Shown here: positions 48,567 through 59,369 of the stretch, one piece after another
Numbering within the stretch: the first letter of the stretch is position 1
How the letters are laid out: every line of letters begins with the position of its first letter
Origin: Isoperla grammatica
Lineage: Eukaryota; Arthropoda; Insecta; Plecoptera; Perlodidae
NCBI GenBank assembly: GCA_945910005.1
Contig: CAMDTW010000161.1
Coordinates: 54,126 to 118,125 of the forward strand
DNA length: 64,000 bases
Direction: 5' to 3'
The notes under the pieces: generated by a model
The model's input: only the letters and a program-made list of their open reading frames with translations
Databases searched by the model: none
What the model was told of the DNA's origin: nothing
Made by a program: the position numbers and the translations under genes

Positions 48567-49859
48567 AACTTCTATAGAAGTTACACCCTCCGTCGAAAAA
48601 TAAGAATTATAGGTTGCATTCTTCAAGAGTATAATGAAAATGCATAAATTGACTTTTTTCGTCGTTTTTGGTTAAAATATGCATAAAAAATAGAAATTGG
48701 CTGATTTCAGTCTATCTACCACAAACTTCCAGTTTTAAGAGGAATCTTGCATACGGTCGGGATTCCTAAGGGTTTCAACCAAAGTTGACAAATCGTTGTT
48801 TTAGAGCGTTTCAGGCTCCAATAAGCACAATTTGTCCATTTCGTTACATTTCGATAACTTCTATAGAAGTTACACCCTCCGTTGAAAAATAAGAATTATA
48901 GGCTGCATCCTTCAAGAGTATAATGAAAATGCATAAATTGAGTTTTTTCGTCGTTTTTGGTTAAAATATGCATAAAATATAGAAATTGGCTGATTTCAGT
49001 CTATCTACCACAAACTTCCAGTTTTAAGAGGAATCTTGCATACGGCTGGGATTCCTAAGGGTTTCAACCAAAGTTGACAAATCGTGGTTTTAGAGCGTTT
49101 CAGGCTCCAATAAGCACAATTTGTCCATTTCGTTACATTTCGATAACTACTTTAGAAGTTACACCAACCGTTGAATAATAATAATGTTAGTGTGCATTCT
49201 GAAAGAGTATTATGAAAATGCATAAATTGAGTTTTTTGGTCGTTTTTGGTTAAAATATGCATAAAATATAGAAATTGGCTGATTTAAGTCTATCTACCAC
49301 AAACTTCCAGTTTAAAGAGGAATCTTGCATACGGCCGGGATTCCTAAGGGTTTCAACCAAAGTTGACAAATCGTTGTTTTAGAGCGTTTCAGGCTCCAAT
49401 AAGCACAAATTGTCCATTTCGTCACATTTCGATAACTTCTATAGAAGTTACACCCTCCGTTGAAAAATAAGAATTATAGGCTGCATTCTTCAAGAGTATA
49501 ATGAAAATGCAGTAATTGAGTTTTTTCGTCGTTTTTGGTTAAAATATGCATAAAATATAGAAATTGGCTGATTTCAGTCTATCTACCACAAACTTCCAGT
49601 TTTAAGAGGAATCTTGCATACGGCCGGGATTCCTAAGGGTTTCAACCAAAGTTAACAAATCGTTGTTTTAGAGCGTTTCAGGCTCCAATAAGCACAATTT
49701 GTCCATTTCGCCACATTTTGATAACTACTTTAGAAGTTACACCAACCGTTGAAAAATAATAATGTTAGTGTGCATTCTGAAAGAGTTATATGAAAATGCA
49801 TAAATTGAGTTTTTTGGTCGTTTTTGGTTAAAATATGCATAAAATATAGAAATTGGCTG

Positions 49860-49909
49860 AAAACTGGAAGTTTGTGGTAGATAGACATCTACCACAAACT
49901 TCCAGTTTT
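49860..49909. repeat. Perfect 23-bp-arm hairpin from a fold-back inversion, copy 1
   Basis: After GAAATTGGCTG, the expected ATTTTAGTCT is replaced by an exact reverse complement of the 27 bases that follow in a normal unit (from GTCTATCT to CAGTTTT). The sequence then resumes at ATCTACC. This leaves perfect inverted arms at 49860-49882 and 49887-49909 separated by AGAC. The net gain over a normal unit is about 17 bp. A replication template switch onto the opposite strand would produce exactly this. Confidence 0.93.
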
Positions 49910-52339
49910 AAGAGGAATCTTGCATACGGCCGGGATTCCTAAGGGTTTCAACCAAAGTTGACAAATCGTTGTTTTAGAGCGTTTCAGGCTACAATAAGCA
50001 CAAATTGTCCATTTCGTCACATTTCGATAATTTCTATAGAAGTTACACCCTCCGTTGAAAAATAAGAATTATATGCTGCATTCTTCAAGAGTATAATGAA
50101 AATGCATAAATTGAGTTTTTTCGTCGTTTTTGGTTAAAATATGCATAAAATATAGAAATTGGCTGATTTTAGTCTATCTACCACAAACTTCCAGTTTTAA
50201 GAGGAATCTTGCATACGGCTGGGATTCCTAAGGGTTTCAACCAAATTGCACAAATCATTGTTTTAGAGCGTTTCAGGCTCCAATAAGCACAATTTGTCCA
50301 TTTTGTCACATTTCGATAACTTCTATAGAAGTTACACCCTCCGTCGAAAAATAAGAATTATAGGTTGCATTCTTCAAGAGTATAATGAAAATGCATAAAT
50401 TGAGTTTTTTCGTCGTTTTTGGTTAAAATATGCATCAAAATAGAAATTGGTTGATTTCAGTCTATCTACCACAAACTTCCAGTTTTAAGAGGAATCTTGC
50501 ATACGGCCGGGATTCCTAAGGGTTTCAACCAAAGTTGACAAATCGTTGTTTTAGAGCGTTTTAGGCTCCAATAAGCACAATTTGTCCATTTCGTCACATT
50601 TCGATAACTTCTATAGAAGTTACACCCCCCGTTAAAAAATAAGAATTATAGGCTGCATTCTTCAAGAGTATAATGAAAATGCATAAATTGAGTTTTTTCG
50701 TCGTTTTTGGTTAAAATATGCATAAAATATAGAAATTGGCTGATTTTAGTCTATCTACCACAAACTTCCAGTTTTAAGAGGAATCTTGCATACGGCTGGG
50801 ATTCCTAAGAGTTTCAACCAAATTGCACAAATCGTTGTTTTAGAGCGTTTCAGGCTCCAATAAGCACAATTTGTCCACTTCGTTACATTTCGATAACTTC
50901 TATAGAAGTTACACCCTCCGTCGAAAAATAAGAATTATAGGTTGCATTCTTCAAGAGTATAATGAAAATGCATAAATTGAGTTTTTTCGTCGTTTTTGGT
51001 TAAAATATGCATAAAAAATAGAAATTGGCTGATTTCAGTCTATCTACCACAAACTTCCAGTTTTAAGAGGAATCTTGCATACGGCCGGGATTCCTAAGGG
51101 TTTCAACCAAAGTTGACAAATCGTTGTTTTAGAGCGTTTCCGGCTCCAATAAGCACAATTTGTCCATTTCGTCACATTTCGATAACTTCTATAGAAGTTA
51201 CACCCTCCGTTGAAAAATAAGAATTATTAGCTGCATTCTTCAAGAGTATAATGAAAATGCATAAATTGAGTTTTTTCGTCGTTTTTGGTTAAAATATGCA
51301 TAAAATATAGAAATTGGCTGATTTCAGTCTATCTACCACAAACTTCCAGTTTTAAGAGGAATCTTGCATACGGCTGGGATTCCTAAGGGTTTCAACCAAA
51401 GTTGACAAATCGTTGTTTTAGAGCGTTTCAGGCTCCAATAAGCACAATTTGTCCATTTCGTCACATTTCGATAACTACTTTAGAAGTTACACCAACCGTT
51501 GAAAAATAATAATGTTAGTGTGCATTCTGAAAGAGTATTATGAAAATGCATAAATTGAGTTTTTTGGTCGTTTTTGGTTAAAATATGCATAAAATATAGA
51601 AATTGGCTGATTTTAGTCTATCTACCACAAACTTCCAGTTTAAAGAGGAATCTTGCATACGGCCGGGATTCCTAAGGGTTTCAACCAAAGTTGACAAATC
51701 GTTGTTTTAGAGCGTTTCACGCTCCAATAAGCACAAATTGTCCATTTCGTCACATTTCGATAACTTCTATAGAAGTTACACCCTCCGTTGAAAAATAAGA
51801 ATTATAGGCTGCATTCTTCAAGAGTATAATGAAAATGCATAAATTGAGTTTTTTCGTCGTTTTTGGTTAAAATATGCATAAAATATAGAAATTGGCTGAT
51901 TTTAGTCTATCTACCACAAACTTCCAGTTTTAAGAGGAATCTTGCATACGGCTGGGATTCCTAAGGGTTTCAACCAAATTGCACAAATCGTTGTTTTAGA
52001 GCGTTTCAGGCTCCAATAAGCACAATTTGTCCATTTCGTCACATTTCGATAACTTCTATAGAAGTTACACCCTCCGTCGAAAAATAAGAATTATAGGTTG
52101 CATTCTTCAAGAGTATAATGAAAATACATAAATTGAGATTTTTCGTCGTTTTTGGTTAAAATATGCATAAAAAATAGAAATTGGCTGATTTTTATCTATC
52201 TACCACAAACTTCCAGTTTTAAGAGGAATCTTGCATACGGCCGGGATTCCTAAGGGTTTCAACCAAAGTTGACAAATCGTTGTTTTAGAGCGTTTCAGGC
52301 TCCAATAAGCACAATTTGTCCATTTCGTCACATTTCGAT

Positions 52340-53505
52340 AACTTCTATAGAAGTTACACCCTCCGTTGAAAAATAAGAATTATAGGCTGCATCCTTCAAG
52401 AGTATAATGAAAATGCATAAATTGAGTTTTTTCGTCGTTTTTGGTTAAAATATGCATAAAATATAGAAATTGGCTGATTTCAGTCTATCTACCACAAACT
52501 TCCAGTTTTAAGAGGAATCTTACATACGGCCGGGATTCCTAAGGGTTTCAACCAAAGTTGACAAATCGTTGTTTTAGAGCGTTTCAGGCTCCAATAAGCA
52601 CAATTTGTCCATTTCGTCACATTTTGATAACTACTTTAGAAGTTACACCAACCGTTGAAAAATAATAATGTTAGTGTGCATTCTGAAAGAGTTATATGAA
52701 AATGCATAAATTGAGTTTTTTGGTCGTTTTTGGTTAAAATATGCATAAAATATTGAAATTGGCTGATTTTAGTCTATCTACCACATAAAAAAAAAAAACT
52801 TCCAGTTTTAAGAGGAATCTTGCATACGGCCGGGATTCCTAAGGGTTTCAACCAAAGTTGACAAATCGTTGTTTTAGAGCGTTTCAGGCTCCAATAAGCA
52901 CAAATTGTCCATTTCGTCACATTTTGATAACTTCTATAGAAGTTACACCCTCCGTTGAAAAATAAGAATTATAGGCTGCATTCTTCAAGAGTATAATGAA
53001 AATGCATAAATTGAGTTTTTTCGTCGTTTTTGGTTAAAATATGCATAAAATATAGAAATTGGCTGATTTTAGTCTATCTACCACAAACTTCCAGTTTTAA
53101 GAGGAATCTTGCATACGGCTGGGATTCCTAAGGGTTTCAACCAAAGTTAACAAATCGTTGTTTTAGAGCGTTTCAGGTCCAATAAGCACAGTTTGTCCAT
53201 TTCGTCACATTTCGATAACTTCTATAGAAGTTACACCCTCCGTTGAAAAATAAGAATTATAGGTTGCATTCTTCAAGAGTATAATGAAAATGCATAAATT
53301 GAGTTTTTTCATCGTTTTTGGTTAAAATATGCATAAAAAATAGAAATTGGCTGATTTCAGTCTATCTACCACAAACTTCCAGTTTTAAGAGGAATCTTGC
53401 ATACGGCCGGGATTCCTAAGGGTTTCAACCAAAGTTGACAAATCGTTGTTTTAGAGCGTTTCAGGCTCCAATAAGCACAATTTGTCCATTTCGTCACATT
53501 TTGAT
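52340..53505 (+). repeat. 4-monomer block (partner 62778-64000)
   Basis: Monomers with GCATCCTTCAAG and TCTTACATACGG, then D with AAAATATTG, B with GTTAAC, and A with TTTTTTCATCG. The same series starts at 62778, at an offset of 10438 bp at the left end. A shortened version begins at 45678, where the B and A members are fused in the hybrid at 46256. Confidence 0.82.
52786..52798 (+). repeat. Poly-A insertion (T then 12 A)
   Basis: A D monomer reads CTACCACAT followed by twelve A and then CTTCCAG, where all others read CTACCACAAACTTCCAG. The net gain is 11 bp. The corresponding position in the related block near 63.22 kb lacks it. No target-site duplication or transposon sequence accompanies it. 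It may be a real local insertion or slippage, or an assembly artefact. Confidence 0.8.
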
Positions 53506-55528
53506 AACTACTTTAGAAGTTACACCAACCGTTGAAAAATAATAATGTTAGTGTGCATTCTGAAAGAGTTATATGAAAATGCATAAATTGAGGTTTTTGG
53601 TCGTTTTTGGTTAAAATATGCATAAAATATTGAAATTGGCTGATTTTAGTCTATCTACCACAAACTTCCAGTTTTAAGAGGAATCTTGCATACGGCCGGG
53701 ATTCCTAAGGGTTTCAACCAAAGTTGACAAATCGTTGTTTTAGAGCGTTTCAGGCTCCAATAAGCACAAATTGTCCATTTCGTCACATTTTGATAACTTC
53801 TATAGAAGTTACACCCTCCGTTGAAAAATAAGAATTATAGGCTGCATTCTTCAAGAGTATAATGAAAATGCATAAATTGAGTTTTTTCGTCGTTTTTGGT
53901 TAAAATATGCATAAAATATAGAAATTAGCTGATTTTAGTCTATCTACCACAAACTTCTAGTTTTAAGAGGAATCTTGCATACGGCTGGGATTACTAAGGG
54001 TTTCAACCAAATTGCACAAATCGTTGTTTTAGAGCGTTTCAGGCTCCAATAAGCACAATTTGTCCATTTCGTCACATTTCGATAACTTCTATAGAAGTTA
54101 CACCTTCCGTCGAAAAATAAGAATTATAGGTTGCATTCTTCAAGAGTATAATGAAAATGCATAAATTGAGTTTTTTCGTCGTTTTTGGTTACAATATGCA
54201 TAAAAAATAGAAATTGGCTGATTTCAGTCTATCTACCACAAACTTCCAGTTTTAAGAGGAATCTTGCATACGGCCGGGATTCCTAAGGGTTTCAACCAAA
54301 GTTGACAAATCGTTGTTTTAGAGCGTTTAAGGCTCCAATAAGCACAATTTGTCCATTTCGTCACATTTCGATAACTTCAATAGAAGTTACACCCTTAGTT
54401 GAAAATTAAGAATTATAGGCTGCATTCTTCAAGAGTATAATGAAAATGCATAAATTGAGTTTTTTCGTCGTTTTTGGTTAAAATATGCATAAAATATAGA
54501 AATTGGCTGATTTTAGTCTATCTACCACAAACTTCCAGTTTTAAGAGGAATCTTGCATACGGCTGGGATTCCTAAGGGTTTCAACCAAATTGCACAAATC
54601 GTTGTTTTAGAGCGTTTCAGGCTCCAATAAGCACAATTTGTCCACTTCGTTACATTTCGATAACTTCTATAGAAGTTACACCCTCCGTCGAAAAATAAGA
54701 ATTATAGGTTGCATTCTTCAAGAGTATAATGAAAATGCATAAATTGAGTTTTTTCGTCGTTTTTGGTTAAAATATGCATAAAATATAGAAATTGGCTGAT
54801 TTAAGTCTATCTACCACAAACTTCCAGTTTTAAGAGGAATCTTGCATACGGCTGGGATTCCTAAGGGTTTCAACCAAATTGCACAAATCGTTGTTTTAGA
54901 CCGTTTCAGGCTCCAATAAGCACAATTTGTCCATTTCGTCACATTTCGATAACTTCTATAGAAGTTACACCCTCCGTCGAAAAATAAGAATTATAGGTTG
55001 CATTTTTCAAGAGTATAATGAAAATGCATAAATTGAGTTTTTTCGTCGTTTTTGGTTAAAATATGCATAAAAAATAGAAATTGGCTGATTTCAGTCTATC
55101 TACCACAAACTTCCAGTTTTAAGAGGAATCTTGCATACGGCCGGGATTCCTAAGGGTTTCAACCAAAGTTGACAAATTGTTGTTTTAGAGCGTTTTAGGC
55201 TCCAATAAGCACAATTTGTCCATTTCGTCACATTTCGATAACTTCTATAAAAGTTACACCCTCCGTTAAAAAATAAGAATTATAGGCTGCATTCTTCAAG
55301 AGTATAATAAAAATGCATAAATTGAGTTTTTTCGTCGTTTTTGATTAAAATATGCATAAAATATAGAAATTGGCTGATTTCAGTCTATCTACCACAAACT
55401 TCCAGTTTTAAGAGGAATCTTGCATACGGCCGGGATTCCTAAGGGTTTCAACCAAAGTTGACAAATCGTTGTTTTAGAGCGTTTCAGGCTCCAATAAGCA
55501 CAATTTGTCCATTTCGTCACATTTTGAT
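53506..55528 (+). repeat. 7-monomer module, copy 2
   Basis: Same seven monomers, 2023 bp, placed directly in tandem with copy 3. The last monomer (55240) begins as the class B CCGTTAAAA copy but finishes as class A/C-like (TTTCAG, CCGGG, GTTGAC), so it is the junction between the two tandem copies. Private changes include CACCTTCCGTCG (54.10 kb) and GGTTACAATATG (54.19 kb). Confidence 0.83.
55240..55528 (+). repeat. Hybrid monomer at a tandem-duplication junction
   Basis: The left part has TCTATAAAAG, CCGTTAAAA, GGCTGC and TTTTTGATTAAAAT, as in class B units at 48.3 and 57.3 kb. The right part has TTTCAGTCTATC, CCGGG and GTTGAC, followed by a D copy with GAGGTTTTTGG. The switch falls near the TTTTAG/TTTCAG site. 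Confidence 0.7.
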
Positions 55529-57551
55529 AACTACTTTAGAAGTTACACCAACCGTTGAAAAATAATAATGTTAGTGTGCATTCTGAAAGAGTTATATGAA
55601 AATGCATAAATTGAGGTTTTTGGTCGTTTTTGGTTAAAATATGCATAAAATATTGAAATTGGCTGATTTTAGTCTATCTACCACAAACTTCCAGTTTTAA
55701 GAGGAATCTTGCATACGGCCGGGATTCCTAAGGGTTTCAACCAAAGTTGACAAATCGTTGTTTTAGAGCGTTTCAGGCTCCAATAAGCACAAATTGTCCA
55801 TTTCGTCACATTTTGATAACTTCTATAGAAGTTACACCCTCCGTTGAAAAATAAGAATTATAGGCTGCATTCTTCAAGAGTATAATGAAAATGCATAAAT
55901 TGAGTTTTTTCGTCGTTTTTGGTTAAAATATGCATAAAATATAGAAATTAGCTGATTTTAGTCTATCTACCACAAACTTCTAGTTTTAAGAGGAATCTTG
56001 CATACGGCTGGGATTACTAAGGGTTTCAACCAAATTGCACAAATCGTTGTTTTAGAGCGTTTCAGGCTCCAATAAGCACAATTTGTCCATTTCGTCACAT
56101 TTCGATAACTTCTATAGAAGTTACACCCTCCGTCGAAAAATAAGAATTATAGGTTGCATTCTTCAAGAGTATAATGAAAATGCATAAATTGAGTTTTTTC
56201 GTCGTTTTTGGTTAAAATATGCATAAAAAATAGAAATTGGCTGATTTCAGTCTATCTACCACAAACTTCCAGTTTTAAGAGGAATCTTGCATACGGCCGG
56301 GATTCCTAAGGGTTTCAACCAAAGTTGACAAATCGTTGTTTTAGAGCGTTTAAGGCTCCAATAAGCACAATTTGTCCATTTCGTCACATTTCGATAACTT
56401 CAATAGAAGTTACACCCTTAGTTGAAAATTAAGAATTATAGGCTGCATTCTTCAAGAGTATAATGAAAATGCATAAATTGAGTTTTTTCGTCGTTTTTGG
56501 TTAAAATATGCATAAAATATAGAAATTGGCTGATTTTAGTCTATCTACCACAAACTTCCAGTTTTAAGAGGAATCTTGCATACGGCTGGGATTCCTAAGG
56601 GTTTCAACCAAATTGCACAAATCGTTGTTTTAGAGCGTTTCAGGCTCCAATAAGCACAATTTGTCCACTTCGTTACATTTCGATAACTTCTATAGAAGTT
56701 ACACCCTCCGTCGAAAAATAAGAATTATAGGTTGCATTCTTCAAGAGTATAATGAAAATGCATAAATTGAGTTTTTTCGTCGTTTTTGGTTAAAATATGC
56801 ATAAAATATAGAAATTGGCTGATTTTAGTCTATCTACCACAAACTTCCAGTTTTAAGAGGAATCTTGCATACGGCTGGGATTCCTAAGGGTTTCAACCAA
56901 ATTGCACAAATCGTTGTTTTAGACCGTTTCCGGCTCCAATAAGCACAATTTGTCCATTTCGTCACATTTCGATAACTTCTATAGAAGTTACACCCTCCGT
57001 CGAAAAATAAGAATTATAGGTTGCATTTTTCAAGAGTATAATGAAAATGCATAAATTGAGTTTTTTCGTCGTTTTTGGTTAAAATATGCATAAAAAATAG
57101 AAATTGGCTGATTTCAGTCTATCTACCACAAACTTCCAGTTTTAAGAGGAATCTTGCATACGGCCGGGATTCCTAAGGGTTTCAACCAAAGTTGACAAAT
57201 CGTTGTTTTAGAGCGTTTTAGGCTCCAATAAGCACAATTTGTCCATTTCGTCACATTTCGATAACTTCTATAGAAGTTACACCCTCCGTTAAAAAATAAG
57301 AATTATAGGCTGCATTCTTCAAGAGTATAATGAAAATGCATAAATTGAGTTTTTTCGTCGTTTTTGATTAAAATATGCATAAAATATAGAAATTGGCTGA
57401 TTTTAGTCTATTTACCACAAACTTCCAGTTTTAAGAGGAATCTTGCATACGGCTGGGATTCCTAAGGGTTTCAACCAAATTGCACAAATCGTTGTTTTAG
57501 AGCGTTTCAGGCTCTAATAAGCACAATTTGTCCATTTCGTCACATTACGAT
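55529..57551 (+). repeat. 7-monomer module, copy 3
   Basis: Same seven monomers, 2023 bp. Downstream it continues into CATTACGATAAC at 57.55 kb, exactly as copy 1 does at 48.56 kb. Copies 1 and 3 therefore belong to the larger 8.98 kb-offset duplication, and copy 2 is an extra insertion. Confidence 0.83.
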
Positions 57552-58844
57552 AACTTCTATAGAAGTTACACCCTCCGTCGAAAAATAAGAATTATAGGTT
57601 GCATTCTTCAAGAGTATAATGAAAATGCATAAATTGACTTTTTTCGTCGTTTTTGGTTAAAATATGCATAAAAAATAGAAATTGGCTGATTTCAGTCTAT
57701 CTACCACAAACTTCCAGTTTTAAGAGGAATCTTGCATACGGCCGGGATTCCTAAGGGTTTCAACCAAAGTTGACAAATCGTTGTTTTAGAGCGTTTCAGG
57801 CTCCAATAAGCACAATTTGTCCATTTCGTCACATTTCGATAACTTCTATAGAAGTTACACCCTCCGTTGAAAAATAAGAATTATAGGCTGCATCCTTCAA
57901 GAGTATAATGAAAATGCATAAATTGAGTTTTTTCGTCGTTTTTGGTTAAAATATGCATAAAATATAGAAATTGGCTGATTTCAGTCTATCTACCACAAAC
58001 TTCCAGTTTTAAGAGGAATCTTGCATACGGCTGGGATTCCTAAGGGTTTCAACCAAAGTTGACAAATCGTAGTTTTAGAGCGTTTCAGGCTCCAATTAGC
58101 ACAATTTGTCCATTTCGTCACATTTCGATAACTACTTTAGAAGTTACACCAACTGTTGAATAATAATAATGTTAGTGTGCATTCTGAAAGAGTATTATGA
58201 AAATGCATAAATTGAGTTTTTTGGTCGTTTTTGGTTAAAATATGCATAAAATATAGAAATTGGCTGATTTAAGTCTATCTACCACAAACTTCCAGTTTAA
58301 AGAGGAATCTTGCATACGGCCGGGATTCCTAAGGGTTTCAACCAAAGTTGACAAATCGTTGTTTTAGAGCGTTTCAGGCTCCAATAAGCACAAATTGTCC
58401 ATTTCGTCACATTTCGATAACTTCTATAGAAGTTACACCCTCCGTTGAAAAATAAGAATTATAGGCTGCATTCTTCAAGAGTATAATGAAAATGCAGTAA
58501 TTGAGTTTTTTCGTCGTTTTTGGTTAAAATATGCATAAAATATAGAAATTGGCTGATTTCAGTCTATCTACCACAAACTTCCAGTTTTAAGAGGAATCTT
58601 GCATACGGCCGGGATTCCTAAGGGTTTCAACCAAAGTTAACAAATCGTTGTTTTAGAGCGTTTCAGGCTCCAATAAGCACAATTTGTCCATTTCGCCACA
58701 TTTTGATAACTACTTTAGAAGTTACACCAACCGTTGAAAAATAATAATGTTAGTGTGCATTCTGAAAGAGTTATATGAAAATGCATAAATTGAGTTTTTT
58801 GGTTGTTTTTGGTTAAAATATGCATAAAATATAGAAATTGGCTG

Positions 58845-58894
58845 AAAACTGGAAGTTTGTGGTAGATAGACATCTACCACAAACTTCCAGTTTT
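58845..58894. repeat. Perfect 23-bp-arm hairpin, copy 2
   Basis: Identical to the hairpin at 49860: arms 58845-58867 and 58872-58894, loop AGAC, same breakpoints, 8985 bp away. It was inherited through the block duplication, not formed twice. Confidence 0.93.
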
Positions 58895-59369
58895 AAGAGG
58901 AATCTTGCATACGGCCGGGATTCCTAAGGGTTTTAACCTAAGTTGACAAATCGTTGTTTTAGAGCGTTTCAGGCTACAATAAGCACAAATTGTCCATTTC
59001 GTCACATTTCGATAACTTCTATAGAAGTTACACCCTCCGTTGAAAAATAAGAATTATATGCTGCATTCTTCAAGAGTATAATGAAAATGCATAAATTGAG
59101 TTTTTTCGTCGTTTTTGGTTAAAATATGCATAAAATATAGAAATTGGCTGATTTTAGTCTATCTACCACAAACTTCCAGTTTTAAGAGGAATCTTGCATA
59201 CGGCTGGGATTCCTAAGGGTTTCAACCAAATTGCACAAATCATTGTTTTAGAGCGTTTCAGGCTCCAATAAGCACAATTTGTCCATTTCGTCACATTTCG
59301 ATAACTTCTATAGAAGTTACACCCTCCGTCGAAAAATAAGAATTATAGGTTGCATTCTTCAAGAGTATA

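Larger units (their letters stand above)
46545..52280 (+). repeat. ~5.7 kb block, copy 1 (partner 55529-~61270)
   Basis: About twenty monomers match those from 55529, at an offset of 8984 bp that rises to about 8987 bp. Shared rare markers in order are CATTACGATAAC, TTGAATAATAATAATG, ATGCAGTAATTG, TTTCGCCAC, the fold-back hairpin, ATTATATGCTGC, GCATCAAAATAG with TTGGTTGATT, CACCCCCCGTT, AAGAGTTTC, GTTTCCGG, ATTATTAGC, and GAAAATACATAAATTGAG with TTTTTATC. This is a strong case of a recent block duplication. Confidence 0.9.

Noticed and set aside
49860..49909. Intrinsic transcription terminator
   Set aside because: The stem is a by-product of a local inversion of repeat sequence, is not GC-rich, and is not next to any gene. 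The TTTT that follows is part of the repeat.
52786..52798. Poly-A tail of a retrotransposed element
   Set aside because: No element sequence precedes the A-run and no flanking duplication is seen; only 11 bp are added.
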